The notes: generated by a model from the sequence alone, not told the origin. A stretch of 64,000 bases of DNA from Streptococcus merionis DSM 19192 (GCF_000380085.1 NZ_KB904558.1:1-64000); one strand, 5' to 3'; numbered from the stretch's first letter, positions 26,503 to 37,357 are shown. Numbers and translations are program-made.

Positions 26503-28236
26503 TTAGTTAGCGTCCACGTATTCTGCTTGAAGGGCGATAACTTCTTCTGCTGTTGAGCACTCTGTCAAAGCACGATGAGCATACTCTTTCATCTTAGCAG
26601 AGTCAAGACGTTTCATGAGACTACGCGTACGAAGCACTGACGTAGCCGACATTGAAAACTCATCCAAGCCCATACCGACAAGAAGTGGCACTGCTTGCTG
26701 GTCACCAGCCATCTCACCACACATACCTGCCCATTTGCCTTCAGCATGCGCTGCCTTGATGACATTGTCAATCAAGCGAAGGATCGATGGGTTGTAAGGT
26801 TGGTAGAGGTACGATACTTGCTCGTTCATACGGTCAGCAGCCATCGTGTACTGGATAAGATCATTGGTACCAATTGAGAAGAAATCAACTTCTTTGGCAA
26901 ATTGGTCTGCCAGCATTGCTGCCGCTGGGATTTCAATCATAATTCCCACTTGGATATCGTCTGCTACAGCCACACCTTCTGCCAAAAGGTTAGCCTTTTC
27001 TTCGTCAAAGACCGCTTTTGCTGCACGAAATTCTTTAAGAAGAGCAACCATCGGGAACATGATGCGGAGTTGACCGTGGACAGACGCACGCAAAAGGGCA
27101 CGAATCTGCGTACGGAACATGGCATCACCAGTTTCTGAGATAGAAATACGAAGAGCACGGAAACCAAGGAATGGATTCATCTCATGTGGCATATCAAAGT
27201 ATGGCAATTCTTTGTCGCCACCGATATCCATGGTACGAACGACCACTGGTTTGCCATTCATACCTTCTAGAACTGCCTTATAGGCTTCGTATTGTTCGTC
27301 TTCTGTTGGGAAATCTTGCGAATCCATATAGAGGAACTCGGTGCGGTAGAGACCAACTGCTTCTGCACCATTGTCATTCACACCTTCAACATCTTTGGGT
27401 GTGCCGATGTTAGCTGCAAGCTCAAAATGTTTACCATCAGCCGTTACAGTTTCAGCATCTTTTAACAGTGCCCACTCAGCCTTTTGCTTAGCATAAGTTT
27501 CGCCAGCCTCTTTGAACTCAGTGATTTGCTCAGAAGTTGGGTTGATGATCACTTCACCAGTAATCCCGTTAACAGCTAGGATATCACCTGTCTTCACGCG
27601 CTCAGTGATATTATTTGTTCCTAAAACAGCTGCGATTTCAAGCGTACGAGCCATGATAGCTGAGTGACTTGTCCGTCCACCGATGTTTGTCACAAAGGCT
27701 TTTACAAATTGTTTGTCCAGCTGAGCGGTGTCAGAAGGTGTCAAGTCATGCGCAATGACGATAGACTCTTCGGAGATAGCTGCTGGGTTTGGTAGAGGCA
27801 CACCGAGGAGGTTTGCCAAAACACGCTTTGCCACGTCACGAATATCTGCTGCGCGCTCTTGCATGTAGGGGTTATCATCCATGCCTTCAAAGAGAGTGAT
27901 AAACATGTCTGTCACTTCTTTGAGACCAGCTTCTGCGTTTGTCTTTTTCGCACGGATTGTTTCTTTAATTTGACCGATCATCTCTGGGTCAGAGAGAACC
28001 ATCGCATGGGCATCAAATACTGCTGCTGCTTCCTCACCTAAGCTAGCTACTGCTTTTTCACGGATAAGAGAAAGCTCGTTTTGTGAGGCAACGAGGGCCG
28101 CATCCAAACGAGCTTCTTCTACGTTTGTATCTTCAACTGTAACAGTTTCAAAGGACAAATCCGGTTGAACAAGTAGATATGCTTTAGCAACAGCAACACC
28201 ATCAGATGCTGCAATTCCTTTAAGCAATTCTGTCAT
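26503..28236 (-). CDS. ptsI: PTS enzyme I
   Basis: A cytosolic phosphotransferase of 577 residues that passes phosphate from PEP to HPr, the first step of all PTS sugar uptake. The active-site histidine is His191 in [12 protein letters not shown]. The PEP-binding barrel follows, with [10 protein letters not shown] near 297 and MFPM near 395, and [15 protein letters not shown] near 448. The gene starts three bases after ptsH ends, and a terminator follows. It is complete and highly conserved. Confidence 0.98.
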   Translation of the reverse strand: MTELLKGIAASDGVAVAKAYLLVQPDLSFETVTVEDTNVEEARLDAALVASQNELSLIREKAVASLGEEAAAVFDAHAMVLSDPEMIGQIKETIRAKKTNAEAGLKEVTDMFITLFEGMDDNPYMQERAADIRDVAKRVLANLLGVPLPNPAAISEESIVIAHDLTPSDTAQLDKQFVKAFVTNIGGRTSHSAIMARTLEIAAVLGTNNITERVKTGDILAVNGITGEVIINPTSEQITEFKEAGETYAKQKAEWALLKDAETVTADGKHFELAANIGTPKDVEGVNDNGAEAVGLYRTEFLYMDSQDFPTEDEQYEAYKAVLEGMNGKPVVVRTMDIGGDKELPYFDMPHEMNPFLGFRALRISISETGDAMFRTQIRALLRASVHGQLRIMFPMVALLKEFRAAKAVFDEEKANLLAEGVAVADDIQVGIMIEIPAAAMLADQFAKEVDFFSIGTNDLIQYTMAADRMNEQVSYLYQPYNPSILRLIDNVIKAAHAEGKWAGMCGEMAGDQQAVPLLVGMGLDEFSMSATSVLRTRSLMKRLDSAKMKEYAHRALTECSTAEEVIALQAEYVDAN

Positions 28237-28239
28237 ATC

Positions 28240-28503
28240 TTACGCCAATCCTTCTTTTTCCATAGTTTCAGTGATAGCAGCAAGCGCTTCGTCAGCATCA
28301 GCACCTTCAGCAGAGATAGTCACGTCAGCTCCTTGACCAACACCAAGGCTCATTACGCCCATGATTGATTTCAAGTTTACAGACTTACCTTTGTAATCAA
28401 GAGTGATGTCTGATGAGAATTTGCTAGCAGTTTGAACCAACAAGGTTGCTGGACGAGCGTGGATACCTGTTTCTGCCACTACGTGGAAATCTTTTGAAGC
28501 CAT
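28240..28503 (-). CDS. ptsH: Phosphocarrier protein HPr
   Basis: An 87-residue cytosolic protein. His15 ([10 protein letters not shown]) accepts phosphate from enzyme I, and Ser46 (NLKSIMGV) is the site used by HPr kinase to make the CcpA corepressor. AAAGGAG precedes the ATG. It forms an operon with ptsI. CcpA signalling through this protein would bear on the cre-like sites noted elsewhere in the window. Confidence 0.98.
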   Translation of the reverse strand: MASKDFHVVAETGIHARPATLLVQTASKFSSDITLDYKGKSVNLKSIMGVMSLGVGQGADVTISAEGADADEALAAITETMEKEGLA

Positions 28504-28566
28504 TTTGGTTTCTCCTTTTATGTTTTACAAATTTAGAATTATCTCTGATAACCCTTACAACTCTAG

Positions 28567-28595
28567 ATTATACCACGAATGCTAGGATTTTTCAA
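28567..28595 (-). promoter_or_regulatory. ptsHI promoter
   Basis: On the minus strand TTGAAA (28590-28595) and TATAAT (28567-28572) are spaced by 17 bases, with TG one base before the -10 box. It is about 65 bases upstream of ptsH. Confidence 0.85.
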
Positions 28596-28714
28596 TCATT
28601 AAACGGAGTCTTTTCAGAAAATTCTCCTAGAAACTGACCTGAACTGACTTAATATTTTGAAAAGATAGCAGCTGCAAAAACAAAATGAGGCTACTATTCT
28701 AAGGTAGTTTATTG

Positions 28715-28720
28715 TATAAT
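28715..28720 (+). promoter_or_regulatory. Candidate citO promoter (-10 box)
   Basis: TTGTATAATAG gives a perfect -10 with extended TG, about 48 bases before the citO ATG. The -35 region is poor, which suits an activator-dependent or autoregulated promoter. Confidence 0.55.
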
Positions 28721-28767
28721 AGTATTATCAAAACGGAGTAATAAATAGATATGAGAAAGGGAATTTT

Positions 28768-29463
28768 ATGAATCCTTATATCGATATTGTCAGGAAAAAT
28801 TTTCAACAAAGTCCGCAAAAAACACTCAAAGAAAGCATCTACGATGCCTTTCGCAAGACCATTATCCTTCGTGAGATTCCTGCAGGTGAGCGCATCAACG
28901 AAAAAGAGTATGCTGAGCTTTTAAACATTAGCAGGACGCCGATCCGCTATGCTTTGCAAGAATTGGCTAAGGAGGGCTTGGTGGAGCATACGCCTAAGGT
29001 TGGTGTCGTGGTGCGTGGCATCAGTCTGGCAGATGCTTATGAAATCTTTGACATTCGTAAAGCTCTTGATGGTCTTGCTACTATCAGGGCTGCTCAGTTG
29101 ATGTCTGCCGACGATTTTGAAGCACTACGCCTTTTGCTTGAAGAGGGTAACCGACTAGATGCTGCTAATGAAATTGATGCGCTTTTGCAAAATTTTACCG
29201 ATTTTAACAATTTTATTTATGAGAAGAGCCAAATGCCTCGTATGCAAAATATTGTTGAGACCCTACGAGAATACTTGGTTTACTTCCGAGATGTCTCTAT
29301 TCGCTCTCATAAGCGCCGCCACATTGCTCTTCAGGAACACTGGGGACTTTACGAAGCGATGAAAGAAAAAGACGAGGGAACTATCCAGAGGATTACCAAT
29401 CAGCATTTGGATTTCTCTCTCCGCTTTATTATTGAAGAGATGGAGCGCAGAAATATTGGCTAA
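28768..29463 (+). CDS. citO: GntR-family regulator of citrate genes (CitO-like)
   Basis: A DNA-binding regulator of 231 residues in the FadR branch of GntR proteins. The N-terminal winged helix-turn-helix reads NEKEYAELLNISRTPIRYALQELAKEGLVEHTPKVGVVV (about 45-85). The C-terminal all-helical ligand domain starts with DAYEIFDIRKALDGLA. It lies at the head of citG and citC and opposite the lyase operon. In Enterococcus and Lactobacillus the equivalent CitO/CitI activates citrate genes when citrate is bound; the same is expected here. Confidence 0.85.
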   Translation: MNPYIDIVRKNFQQSPQKTLKESIYDAFRKTIILREIPAGERINEKEYAELLNISRTPIRYALQELAKEGLVEHTPKVGVVVRGISLADAYEIFDIRKALDGLATIRAAQLMSADDFEALRLLLEEGNRLDAANEIDALLQNFTDFNNFIYEKSQMPRMQNIVETLREYLVYFRDVSIRSHKRRHIALQEHWGLYEAMKEKDEGTIQRITNQHLDFSLRFIIEEMERRNIG

Positions 29464-30325
29464 GTTGACCTTAGAGACTATCGTGCCCATGGCTGCTAAA
29501 GGGTTACTTTATGAAGTGAGCCTCAGTCCTAAACCTGGCCTGGTGGACCGTTATAACAACGGTTCTCACCATGATATGGACTTTAACCTCTTCCTTGATA
29601 GCAGCATGAGTTTGCTGCCATTTTTTAAGGCTTACTTCGAAGCTGGTCTAAAGCATGACGGCTCCCTTCCTCTCCTCTTTGATAAGGCACGCACCATTGG
29701 CATTGAAGCTGAAAAAGCCATGTTTACAGCAACGAAAGGCACCAATACACATAAGGGTGCGAATTTTTCTTTTGCTCTTATCCTTGCTGCCCTAGGCTAT
29801 TTTCTCAAGCATCACCCTCAGCTTGATGTATTGACAGCTGAGAATAGCGAGGCCGTTTTAACCTCAACTGCAGATATGTGCTACGTCAGCGTCATGGCTG
29901 ATTTTGACGCTATCGCTGGCAAACGTCAGCTTTCTTATGGGGAAAAGCTTTATGTCGACCATGGACTGATGGGAATTCGCGGTGAAGCAGTTTCTGGTTA
30001 TAAAAGCGTGAGAAAGCTCTTACTACCTGCCTTGAGAAAAAATCTCAAACTCTACTCAACTGAAGAAGCTTTCCTAAGGGCAATGATTCTCTTGATGAGC
30101 CAGATTGAAGACGGCAATCTCATCCATCGCGGTGGCATCGAAGTCTGGCAGCAGATCCAGACTGAGTGCCAGATTGTTCTTACGAGAAATTTATCTTCTC
30201 AGGACTTCTACCAATGGCTGAGAGACTATGACCAACTGCTCATTGAGCGTCACCTCAGCCCAGGCGGGACTGCTGATCTGCTAGCACTCGGTTACTTCTT
30301 CATGCAGTTAGAAGGGTTTTTGTGA
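29456..30325 (+). CDS. citG: Triphosphoribosyl-dephospho-CoA synthase
   Basis: This enzyme of about 290 residues makes the precursor of the citrate lyase prosthetic group from ATP and dephospho-CoA. Family marks are VSLSPKPGLVDRYNNGSHHDMDF near 20 and TKGTNTHKGANFS near 100. The frame overlaps the end of citO. There is no ATG; the TTG at 29456 has GGAG ten bases ahead, while TTGs at 29432 and 29465 are alternatives. It is translationally coupled to citO and precedes citC. Confidence 0.88.
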   Translation: MAKLTLETIVPMAAKGLLYEVSLSPKPGLVDRYNNGSHHDMDFNLFLDSSMSLLPFFKAYFEAGLKHDGSLPLLFDKARTIGIEAEKAMFTATKGTNTHKGANFSFALILAALGYFLKHHPQLDVLTAENSEAVLTSTADMCYVSVMADFDAIAGKRQLSYGEKLYVDHGLMGIRGEAVSGYKSVRKLLLPALRKNLKLYSTEEAFLRAMILLMSQIEDGNLIHRGGIEVWQQIQTECQIVLTRNLSSQDFYQWLRDYDQLLIERHLSPGGTADLLALGYFFMQLEGFL

Positions 30326-30356
30326 GAACTTTTCGATTTTTTACGGAGGAATTTTG

Positions 30357-31397
30357 ATGTCTTGGACCGTTTCAACTATTTACCCGTCTGACAAGAGAGG
30401 TCAGGCTAAGGTCAGCCAATTACTTGAACAAGAAGGTATCCAAAAGGATGGCAATCTTGATTATACTTGTGGTATTTTTAACGATGCTTACGAGTTGGTC
30501 GCTACAGGCTCTTGCTATGGCAATACGCTGCGCTGTTTAGCAGTGGACAGCAACTATCAGGGCGAAGGTCTGATGAACACGGTCATCACGCATCTAACCT
30601 CCTACCAATTTGAGCAGGGCAACACTCACCTCTTTCTCTATACCAAGCCCGAATCCTCCCCTTTCTTTGCTGATCTCGGCTTTTATGAAATCGCCAGAGG
30701 CAACAACATTGTTTTTCTCGAAAATAAAAAAAATGGTTTCCAAACCTATCTCAATCGTCTGAAAAAGCCTAAAACCTCTGCAAAAACAATTGCTGCCCTC
30801 GTCATGAATGCCAATCCTTTCACGCTTGGCCATCTCTACTTAGTAGAAAAAGCTGCTAAAGAAAACGATCTGCTCCATCTTTTTATCGTCAGCGAAGATA
30901 GCAGTCTGGTTCCTTTTACCGTTCGTAAGCAATTGGTCATGGCTGGCACCGCTCATCTGGATAACATCATTTACCATGACACAGAGTCCTACATGATCAG
31001 CCAAGCTACCTTCCCTAGCTATTTCCAGAAAGACAGCGAAGCGGTCATTCGAAGCCAAGCAGCAATCGACTTGAGTATTTTCACTCAAATTGCTAAAGCA
31101 CTTGGCATTACCAAACGCTATGTCGGAGAAGAACCGCAAAGTTTTGTAACTAATCTCTACAATCAGGTCATGTCAGAGCTTCTACCTCAAGCCGGTATTG
31201 ACTTTGTCGTGATTCCTAGAAAGACAGAAAACGACAAAGCTATCAGTGCTTCTACCGTTCGTCAACTGATCAAAGATGGCCAGTTTGATACCTTGACTAA
31301 CTTGGTTCCTGAAACAACCTTGGCTTTCTTTCAAAAACCAGAAGCACAACCCATTATTGACCGTATCCAAGCCGAGAAAAATGTCATTCATTATTAA
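30357..31397 (+). CDS. citC: [Citrate (pro-3S)-lyase] ligase
   Basis: A protein of about 346 residues that acetylates the citrate lyase prosthetic group to activate the enzyme. An N-terminal GNAT-like half (VDSNYQGEGLMNTVI) is followed by a nucleotidyltransferase half with ALVMNANPFTLGHLYLVEKAA (about 152-172), holding the HxGH-type motif, and later ISASTVRQLI. CGGAGGA lies before the ATG chosen; an overlapping TTG is one codon earlier. It ends in a shared terminator with citX. Confidence 0.93.
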   Translation: MSWTVSTIYPSDKRGQAKVSQLLEQEGIQKDGNLDYTCGIFNDAYELVATGSCYGNTLRCLAVDSNYQGEGLMNTVITHLTSYQFEQGNTHLFLYTKPESSPFFADLGFYEIARGNNIVFLENKKNGFQTYLNRLKKPKTSAKTIAALVMNANPFTLGHLYLVEKAAKENDLLHLFIVSEDSSLVPFTVRKQLVMAGTAHLDNIIYHDTESYMISQATFPSYFQKDSEAVIRSQAAIDLSIFTQIAKALGITKRYVGEEPQSFVTNLYNQVMSELLPQAGIDFVVIPRKTENDKAISASTVRQLIKDGQFDTLTNLVPETTLAFFQKPEAQPIIDRIQAEKNVIHY

Positions 31398-31402
31398 AAG
31401 AC

Positions 31403-31459
31403 AAAAGAAGAGAGTGCAACAACCAGTCACCACGGTTGTTTGTACCACCCTCTTCTTTT
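31403..31459. terminator. Bidirectional terminator between citC and citX
   Basis: AAAAGAAGAG pairs with CTCTTCTTTT, and inside it AACAACC pairs with GGTTGTT. Short T runs flank both sides, so it fits the converging transcripts. Confidence 0.8.
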
Positions 31460-31482
31460 ACTATATGCTCCACGCAAAACAC

Positions 31483-32046
31483 TCAAATGATATGGTCATC
31501 TTTAGCCATTTGGGTGATCCGTTCTTGCATTTCGGCTACAGAATGTGTCCGATTACGGCCGCAGGCTTTAGCGGATTGATCACAGATGAGACAGTGACGC
31601 TCTGGAAAACCAAGTTCTGTCCGCGAAAGACTTTGTAGAGCTGATTGCTCCAGTCCGACTTTTTCATCATCATTCCTGTAAATGACATCAATATCATACA
31701 AGCGTCCAATAGCTGAGGCCTGCTCCACCTCAATCATCAATTCCTTAACGCGCTTTGCCTCCTCATTAACAAGCATGAACGCTTCAATACCAGCTCTACT
31801 ATTAATGATTTTCTGGTGAGCGACATCCAAGTCTGCCATCATCACAGCTCTGGTCACCTCATCTAAACCGTGCTGAAAGAGCTTCTTAATCGCATCATTA
31901 TTCTTGATTGGCCCAGGGATGTTACACTTATAGTTAATCAGCGTACATTCTGGAAATTTCTCTAGCAGTTCTGTCTGTAATCGTACACGATATTCCCGTG
32001 CATCTAAAACTTCATGAAGTGTGACTTCTTCTCCTGTTTGAAACAT
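31483..32046 (-). CDS. citX: Apo-citrate lyase phosphoribosyl-dephospho-CoA transferase
   Basis: An enzyme of 187 residues that attaches the prosthetic group to the CitD acyl carrier. LDAREYRVRLQTELL near the N-terminus and TELGFPERHCLICDQSAKACGRNRTHS near the C-terminus are diagnostic. CAGGAGAGGTT stands before the ATG chosen, five codons inside the longest frame. It is the last gene of the lyase operon, behind a terminator-like hairpin, so it may be transcribed at a reduced level. Confidence 0.93.
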   Translation of the reverse strand: MFQTGEEVTLHEVLDAREYRVRLQTELLEKFPECTLINYKCNIPGPIKNNDAIKKLFQHGLDEVTRAVMMADLDVAHQKIINSRAGIEAFMLVNEEAKRVKELMIEVEQASAIGRLYDIDVIYRNDDEKVGLEQSALQSLSRTELGFPERHCLICDQSAKACGRNRTHSVAEMQERITQMAKDDHII

Positions 32047-32085
32047 AACCTCTCCTGTCATTTGTCCAAATACTATAACGAAAAA

Positions 32086-32114
32086 GAAGGTGAGAGCAAA
32101 CCTGTCCCACCTTC
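32086..32114 (-). terminator. Terminator-like hairpin between transporter gene and citX
   Basis: GAAGGTG and CACCTTC form a stem, followed on the minus strand by TTTTTCGTT. It lies between the citrate transporter stop and the citX start and probably works as a partial terminator. Confidence 0.65.
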
Positions 32115-32129
32115 CCGTTGTCTTATTTT

Positions 32130-33416
32130 TTATAGGAACATACCGAAGATAATACTTGCGATAACCAGTACCAAACCACCACCAAGACGAGATGATAATT
32201 GGGCATAAGAGATCAAGTCCATACGCTCAGCAGCACCAAGTACGGCCAAGTCGCCCGAACCACCACGGTTAGCCATACAAAGACCAGCTGTAACCGCAGA
32301 ATCGATTGGGTAGAAACCTACGAGGTAACCAACCACGGCAGATCCAAGGATAGCACCGACAACGATAACAAAGGCCATAACCACATTTGAGAATGTGATA
32401 GCTGCTGCTAATTCACCAAGGTCAGTATCAATACCAACACCTACCATGATGATCAAAATCATGTTCTTGGTAAAGAAACTTTGAAGGACTGTGGCTGCTT
32501 TGCGCACATAAGTTGGGATAATACCAGTTGCATTGGCAATTACCACAAAGATGATCATGTAAGCAAAAGTGTGGATTTGAACACCAAAGACTGACGGCAA
32601 CAAGACTTCGCTAAAGAGACGACCCAAAGCGTAGAAGGAAAGCGCAAGAAGGAGTGCCCCACCGTAGTCAATCATAGACAATTTCACATCTTCTTTTTGA
32701 ACTTCGATTTCATCGCTCTTTCTCATGAGCGTCTTACCATCACCGGTTAATTGAGGTTGTTTCTTACCGATACCATTTAAGATACCAGCTGTAATGATGG
32801 CAAAGATATTAGCGATAGTCAAGATTGTAATCGCAAAACTGTAGTAAGTCGCAGCTGGTTCACCAGTTGTTTTTTCATAGATTTGGCTTAATGGCACAGC
32901 GCCTGCACCGTTACCACCGCCCATGATTGGCAATACGTATTTAATCATAACGTCTGCTGGGCTAATCCCAAACATCAAGCCAAAGATTGCACCAATTAGG
33001 CCCGCACCTGCAACACCACCGAGGATAGCTGGGATGTAACCAGCCATGGAGCGAAGCAACAACTTGCGCTCAAGGCCTAGGATTGAACCAGTAATTAGGA
33101 TGACGATGAAGAAAGTCAAAAAGTTAACATCTTCTGTCGCCCAGTTCATCAGGGTCACATATTTTTCTGGGATCGCCTTGAAATAAACCAAAGCTGAACT
33201 TCCCAAGAATGCTAAGACTAACCCACCACCGATGTAGGTGTTCCAAATTGGGATGCGTTTCCCAATTTCGTTAAAGATAACACCGATCGAAAGCATGATG
33301 GCAAAGGCGCCAGCCAGATCTTCAGACAAAGCACCCGTGTACATAGCTGCCAAACAGATGGCAATTAATCCTGCGATGAGCGCAGGCGGTAAACCTAGAA
33401 ATTTCACGTTCTTCAT
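32130..33416 (-). CDS. 2-hydroxycarboxylate (citrate) transporter
   Basis: A membrane protein of 428 residues of the 2HCT family (CitS, CitP, MaeN) with about eleven hydrophobic segments. The two GGxG reentrant-loop motifs appear as IMGGGNGAGAVPLSQIY near 165 and ANRGGSGDLAVLGAAERM near 396, the latter being the citrate-site region. CitS-type members couple citrate to Na+; CitP-type members exchange it for lactate. The Na+-pumping decarboxylase in the same operon favours a Na+ symporter. GGGAGGAG precedes the ATG. Confidence 0.9.
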   Translation of the reverse strand: MKNVKFLGLPPALIAGLIAICLAAMYTGALSEDLAGAFAIMLSIGVIFNEIGKRIPIWNTYIGGGLVLAFLGSSALVYFKAIPEKYVTLMNWATEDVNFLTFFIVILITGSILGLERKLLLRSMAGYIPAILGGVAGAGLIGAIFGLMFGISPADVMIKYVLPIMGGGNGAGAVPLSQIYEKTTGEPAATYYSFAITILTIANIFAIITAGILNGIGKKQPQLTGDGKTLMRKSDEIEVQKEDVKLSMIDYGGALLLALSFYALGRLFSEVLLPSVFGVQIHTFAYMIIFVVIANATGIIPTYVRKAATVLQSFFTKNMILIIMVGVGIDTDLGELAAAITFSNVVMAFVIVVGAILGSAVVGYLVGFYPIDSAVTAGLCMANRGGSGDLAVLGAAERMDLISYAQLSSRLGGGLVLVIASIIFGMFL

Positions 33417-33443
33417 GAAATTCTCCTCCCTTTTTTAAAAAAA

Positions 33444-34982
33444 TTATTTTACGTTTTTAACAGTATCAATCAGCGTCCCATCACGGTATTCAATCAAGGC
33501 AACGACCTTGTCTCCGTATTCGATTGGGTCTGGCTGCCCAACAATTGCATAGGCTTTTTCTTGCAATTCTTTGATGGTGAATTGTGGCACTTTCAAGTTC
33601 TTGAAGTGTTCTACTAAGTCAGGGCGATTAGGGTTGATAGCAATACCAATTTCAGTCACGACGACATCGACACTAGTACCTGGTGTGATAACGGTATTAA
33701 CTTTCTCCACAAAGGTCGGAATGCGACCACGAACAAGTGGCGAAATAACCAAGCTCATCTTAGAAGCAAAAGCTGTGTCACAGTGACCGCCAGATGCACC
33801 GCGGATAACCCCGTCAGAGCCCGTCATAACATTGACATTAAAGTCTGTGTCAACTTCAAGCGCTGATAGGATACAAGTATCCAAACGGTTCACCATAGAG
33901 CCCTTGCTAAGTGGTGAAGCATACATGTTGGCATCAATTTCATAGTGTTTACCAGCATTGCGATCCAGTGATAATGCTGATGGGTGATCAAAGTCTTGGA
34001 CATCGATAATTTTCTCAACTAAGCCTTCTTCTAAGAGTTCCACCATAGCGTTTGTAATCCCGCCGAGGGCAAAGCTTGCTGTAATGCCATCCTTAAGCAT
34101 GGCTTCGCGAATAAAGCGTGTAACAGCTAGAGAGGCACCACCTGTACCCGTTTGGAAAGAGAAACCTTCCTTGTAGTAAGGTGAGTTGGTAATCACTTTT
34201 GCTGCGTATTCCGCAATCAAAAGTTCCTTAGGATTCTTGGTGAAGCGAGTTGCCCCCTTAGCAATCCCTTTAGGATCTCCGATTTCATCAACGACAACAA
34301 CATAGTCAACATCTGTCTGTGGAATACTAATCGGTGTGTTTGGATAAGGCACCAAGGTATCTGTAATGATAACGACTTGATCAGCATACTTGGCATCAAC
34401 CATAGCATAGCCAAGCGACCCACAGGTTGCCTTACCTTTGGTACCGTTAGCATTACCGTAAGCATCTGAACTTGGAGCACCGAGAAAAGCCACATCAATA
34501 TGAACATCTCCACGCGCAATAGCACGCGCACGACCACCGTGGGAACGGATAACTACTGGATTTTCCATGATTCCTTCTGAAATCGCTGCGCCTAGTTTAT
34601 CACGCAAGCCACTTGAGGTGATATTGGTAACAACGCCATTTTTAATATGCTCAATTAACGGTTCATGGACATTGGCGATGGAACTTGGAGCAATAGACAG
34701 GTTTTTGAAGCCCATCTTAGCAATCTCATCCATCACCATGTTCATGACATAATCACCTTCACGGAAATGGTGATGGAAAGAAATGGTCATGCCATCTTTC
34801 AAGCCCGTTTTCTCAATCGCTTCACGCAGGGAAGATACCAACTTTTCATCACCTGGTTTAGCTGGTTTTACCTGACGGCTTGACTCTTGATACTCTTTGA
34901 TGTTTTCAAGCTCTCCTTGGAAAACGCCAAACTGATCAGCATATTCTTGAGGAATCTCGCGTCCTAATTTGTTTACAACCAT
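33444..34982 (-). CDS. citF: Citrate lyase alpha subunit
   Basis: The citrate:acetyl-ACP transferase subunit, 512 residues, the usual size. It swaps citrate for acetate on the CitD carrier. Markers are [24 protein letters not shown] near 65, [34 protein letters not shown] and the C-terminal [17 protein letters not shown] placed the start at MVVNKLG because GAAGAGGAGG lies before that ATG, inside the end of citE; the longer frame has no ribosome site. Confidence 0.96.
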   Translation of the reverse strand: MVVNKLGREIPQEYADQFGVFQGELENIKEYQESSRQVKPAKPGDEKLVSSLREAIEKTGLKDGMTISFHHHFREGDYVMNMVMDEIAKMGFKNLSIAPSSIANVHEPLIEHIKNGVVTNITSSGLRDKLGAAISEGIMENPVVIRSHGGRARAIARGDVHIDVAFLGAPSSDAYGNANGTKGKATCGSLGYAMVDAKYADQVVIITDTLVPYPNTPISIPQTDVDYVVVVDEIGDPKGIAKGATRFTKNPKELLIAEYAAKVITNSPYYKEGFSFQTGTGGASLAVTRFIREAMLKDGITASFALGGITNAMVELLEEGLVEKIIDVQDFDHPSALSLDRNAGKHYEIDANMYASPLSKGSMVNRLDTCILSALEVDTDFNVNVMTGSDGVIRGASGGHCDTAFASKMSLVISPLVRGRIPTFVEKVNTVITPGTSVDVVVTEIGIAINPNRPDLVEHFKNLKVPQFTIKELQEKAYAIVGQPDPIEYGDKVVALIEYRDGTLIDTVKNVK

Positions 34983-34983
34983 C

Positions 34984-35877
34984 TTAAGCCTCCTCTTCTT
35001 CAATCAAGCCAGCAGCCTTAGCAAGAGCCAAGACACGTTCTGCACGCTCAACAATCGGTTTGTCAATCATTTTACCATTGAGGGAAATAACGCCAGAACC
35101 TTTGCTTTCTGCTTCTGCAATGGCAAACATGACATTGCGCGCTTGGTCAATTTCTTTTTCAGTTGGTGCAAAGACATCGTTAACCACTGGAATTTGACGC
35201 GGATTGATGACCGATTTTCCATCAAATCCAAGTTGCTTGATGCGCTCTACTTCACGGCGGAAGTTGTCCATATCATTGACATCTGAAAAGACCGTATCAA
35301 CCGCTGCAATACCAGCAGCACGGGCAGCATGAACAATCATCGAGCGGGCAAAGAAGAGCTCTTCTCCGTTGCGGTCTGGGTAGCGCTTGGTCTTCATAGA
35401 GGTCACATAGTCCTCCGCACCAAGAGCGATCCCAACGACACGCTCGCTAGCAGTTGCGATTGCTAAGGCATTGAAGACACCTGTTGGGCCTTCAATAGCA
35501 CAGAACATCTTGGTTGATCCGACTGGGCGACCGATTTTTTCTTCAACTTCTGTGATAACCTCAGCTACATCTAGCACGTCTTGAGCCGTTTCTGTCTTCG
35601 GCAGGCGGATACAGTCAATACCTGCACGAACCATAGCCTCAATATCATCACGCCCACCAGCTGAGAGGTCATTGATCCGAACGATGGTTTCAGTATTGCC
35701 AAAATCAAACGTTTTTACTGCTTGATAAACAAGGAAACGAGACGTATCTTTTTCTTTTAATGACACTGAGTCTTCCAAGTCAAACATGATCGAATCAGCA
35801 CCGTAGAGATTAGCATCTCGAAGCATCGCAGCATTGCTCGCTGGGACAAACATCATTGTTCTTCTTAAACGTTCCAT
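34984..35877 (-). CDS. citE: Citrate lyase beta subunit
   Basis: The citryl-ACP lyase subunit, 297 residues, with the HpcH/aldolase fold. It releases oxaloacetate from citryl-ACP. Markers are [37 protein letters not shown] at the N-terminus, an Mg2+ ligand in AIEGPTG and [17 protein letters not shown] near 225. It overlaps citD by 13 bases and ends next to the citF start. Confidence 0.97.
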   Translation of the reverse strand: MERLRRTMMFVPASNAAMLRDANLYGADSIMFDLEDSVSLKEKDTSRFLVYQAVKTFDFGNTETIVRINDLSAGGRDDIEAMVRAGIDCIRLPKTETAQDVLDVAEVITEVEEKIGRPVGSTKMFCAIEGPTGVFNALAIATASERVVGIALGAEDYVTSMKTKRYPDRNGEELFFARSMIVHAARAAGIAAVDTVFSDVNDMDNFRREVERIKQLGFDGKSVINPRQIPVVNDVFAPTEKEIDQARNVMFAIAEAESKGSGVISLNGKMIDKPIVERAERVLALAKAAGLIEEEEA

Positions 35878-36182
35878 GCTTCAATCTCCTCCCAGTTAAT
35901 GTTGCCAACAGTATCGCTAGCGCGGTGTGCGGCTGCAATCACGCGGGCTTTGACGGTACAGTCCAAAGCCCCCTTGTCAACAGCTTCAATCTTGGCTGAT
36001 GTAATACCAAGATTTTGAACCGTTTCTAAAATAACCTTGCGAATTTGACGGCCGAATTGCTTTTCAACAGAGCTTTCCAGACTCAACTCAATTCCTTGAG
36101 TAGAACTTGGTTCGATTAGAACTTGGATATCTGAGGATTCCACAGTTCCTGCGAGCCCTGCTTGTTTAATTTCAAAACTCAT
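35865..36182 (-). CDS. citD: Citrate lyase acyl carrier protein (gamma)
   Basis: A small carrier of 105 residues. The prosthetic-group serine is expected at Ser16 in AGTVESSDIQV, matching Ser14 of the Klebsiella protein. DKGALDCTVKARV near 73 is a second family mark. It is modified by CitG/CitX and activated by CitC, all encoded here. Confidence 0.95.
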   Translation of the reverse strand: MSFEIKQAGLAGTVESSDIQVLIEPSSTQGIELSLESSVEKQFGRQIRKVILETVQNLGITSAKIEAVDKGALDCTVKARVIAAAHRASDTVGNINWEEIEAWNV

Positions 36183-36226
36183 TATAATTGTCCTTTCTGA
36201 TGTGAACTAACGATTCATTAAACGAT

Positions 36227-37357
36227 TTACCCGAAGTATTGTAATAACACGCCTGCTGCAACGGCAGAACCAATAACGCCAGCAACGTTAGGTCCCATGG
36301 CATGCATGAGCAAGAAATTGGACGGGTCCTCTTCGACACCAACCCCTTGTACCACACGTGCTGCCATCGGCACAGCTGACACCCCAGCAGCACCGATCAT
36401 CGGATTGATTTTCCCTTTAGTCAAATGATACATGAGACGTCCCATCAAGACCCCTGCTGCTGTTCCTGCCGCAAAGGCAATGAGCCCCAAGAGAATAATT
36501 TTAAGCGTATCTGGTGAGAGAAGAACCTCTGCTTTTGCCTTCGCACCGACACTGACACCGAGAAGAATGGTGATGATGTACATGAGGGAGTTTGACAATG
36601 TCTCAGTAATCTTTGGCACTTGACCAGATTCCTTAATCAGATTCCCAAGCATCAACATCCCGATAAGCGGTGCAGATGACGGCAATAACAAAACGGTAAA
36701 GATGGTAACAATAATTGGAAAGAGAATCTTTTCCTTCTTAGACACTGGGCGCAATTGCTGCATCTTAACCTTGCGTTGCTCTGGTGTTGTCAACGCTCTG
36801 ATGATAGGCGGTTGAATGATTGGCACCAAAGCCATGTATGAATAGGCTGCTAGTGCGATGGTTGAAAGCAAATGCGGAGCCAGCTGACTAGACGTGTAAA
36901 TCGCTGTCGGACCATCTGCCCCACCGATAATCCCGACAGAGGCAGCTTCTGGACCCGTCATACCCAGCATGATTGACCCAAGAAGGGCTACAAAAATCCC
37001 AACCTGAGCTGCACCACCAAGAAGCAAGGTCTTAGGGTTGGAAATCAAGGGACCAAAGTCTGTTGTCGCACCCAAACAAAGGAAGATCAGCGGAGGATAA
37101 ATCCCCTTATCAACCCCTTGGTATAGGTAATAAATGAGACCACCACCAGAACCATCAACAGGTGGATCCATAAGACCGCCTAAGGGAAGATTCACCAAGA
37201 GCATCCCAAATGCAATCGGAATCAACAAATACGGCTCATAGCCTTTAGCAATCGCAAGATAAAGAAAGAGACAGGCCAGACCGATAACAATCACCGCAGG
37301 AAGATCTAAAGCGAAAAGCCCCGATGACCTGAGCATATCAATAAGTGCATCAAACAT
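36227..37357 (-). CDS. oadB: Na+-pumping oxaloacetate decarboxylase, beta subunit
   Basis: An integral membrane subunit of 376 residues that decarboxylates carboxybiotin and pumps Na+ out. GIIGGADGPTAIYTSSQLAP near 145 holds the essential aspartate, and GAAGVSAVPMAARVVQ near 325 is a second conserved site. It forms the membrane sector with the OadG-like protein encoded nearby. AGGGAGG precedes the ATG. Confidence 0.96.
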   Translation of the reverse strand: MFDALIDMLRSSGLFALDLPAVIVIGLACLFLYLAIAKGYEPYLLIPIAFGMLLVNLPLGGLMDPPVDGSGGGLIYYLYQGVDKGIYPPLIFLCLGATTDFGPLISNPKTLLLGGAAQVGIFVALLGSIMLGMTGPEAASVGIIGGADGPTAIYTSSQLAPHLLSTIALAAYSYMALVPIIQPPIIRALTTPEQRKVKMQQLRPVSKKEKILFPIIVTIFTVLLLPSSAPLIGMLMLGNLIKESGQVPKITETLSNSLMYIITILLGVSVGAKAKAEVLLSPDTLKIILLGLIAFAAGTAAGVLMGRLMYHLTKGKINPMIGAAGVSAVPMAARVVQGVGVEEDPSNFLLMHAMGPNVAGVIGSAVAAGVLLQYFG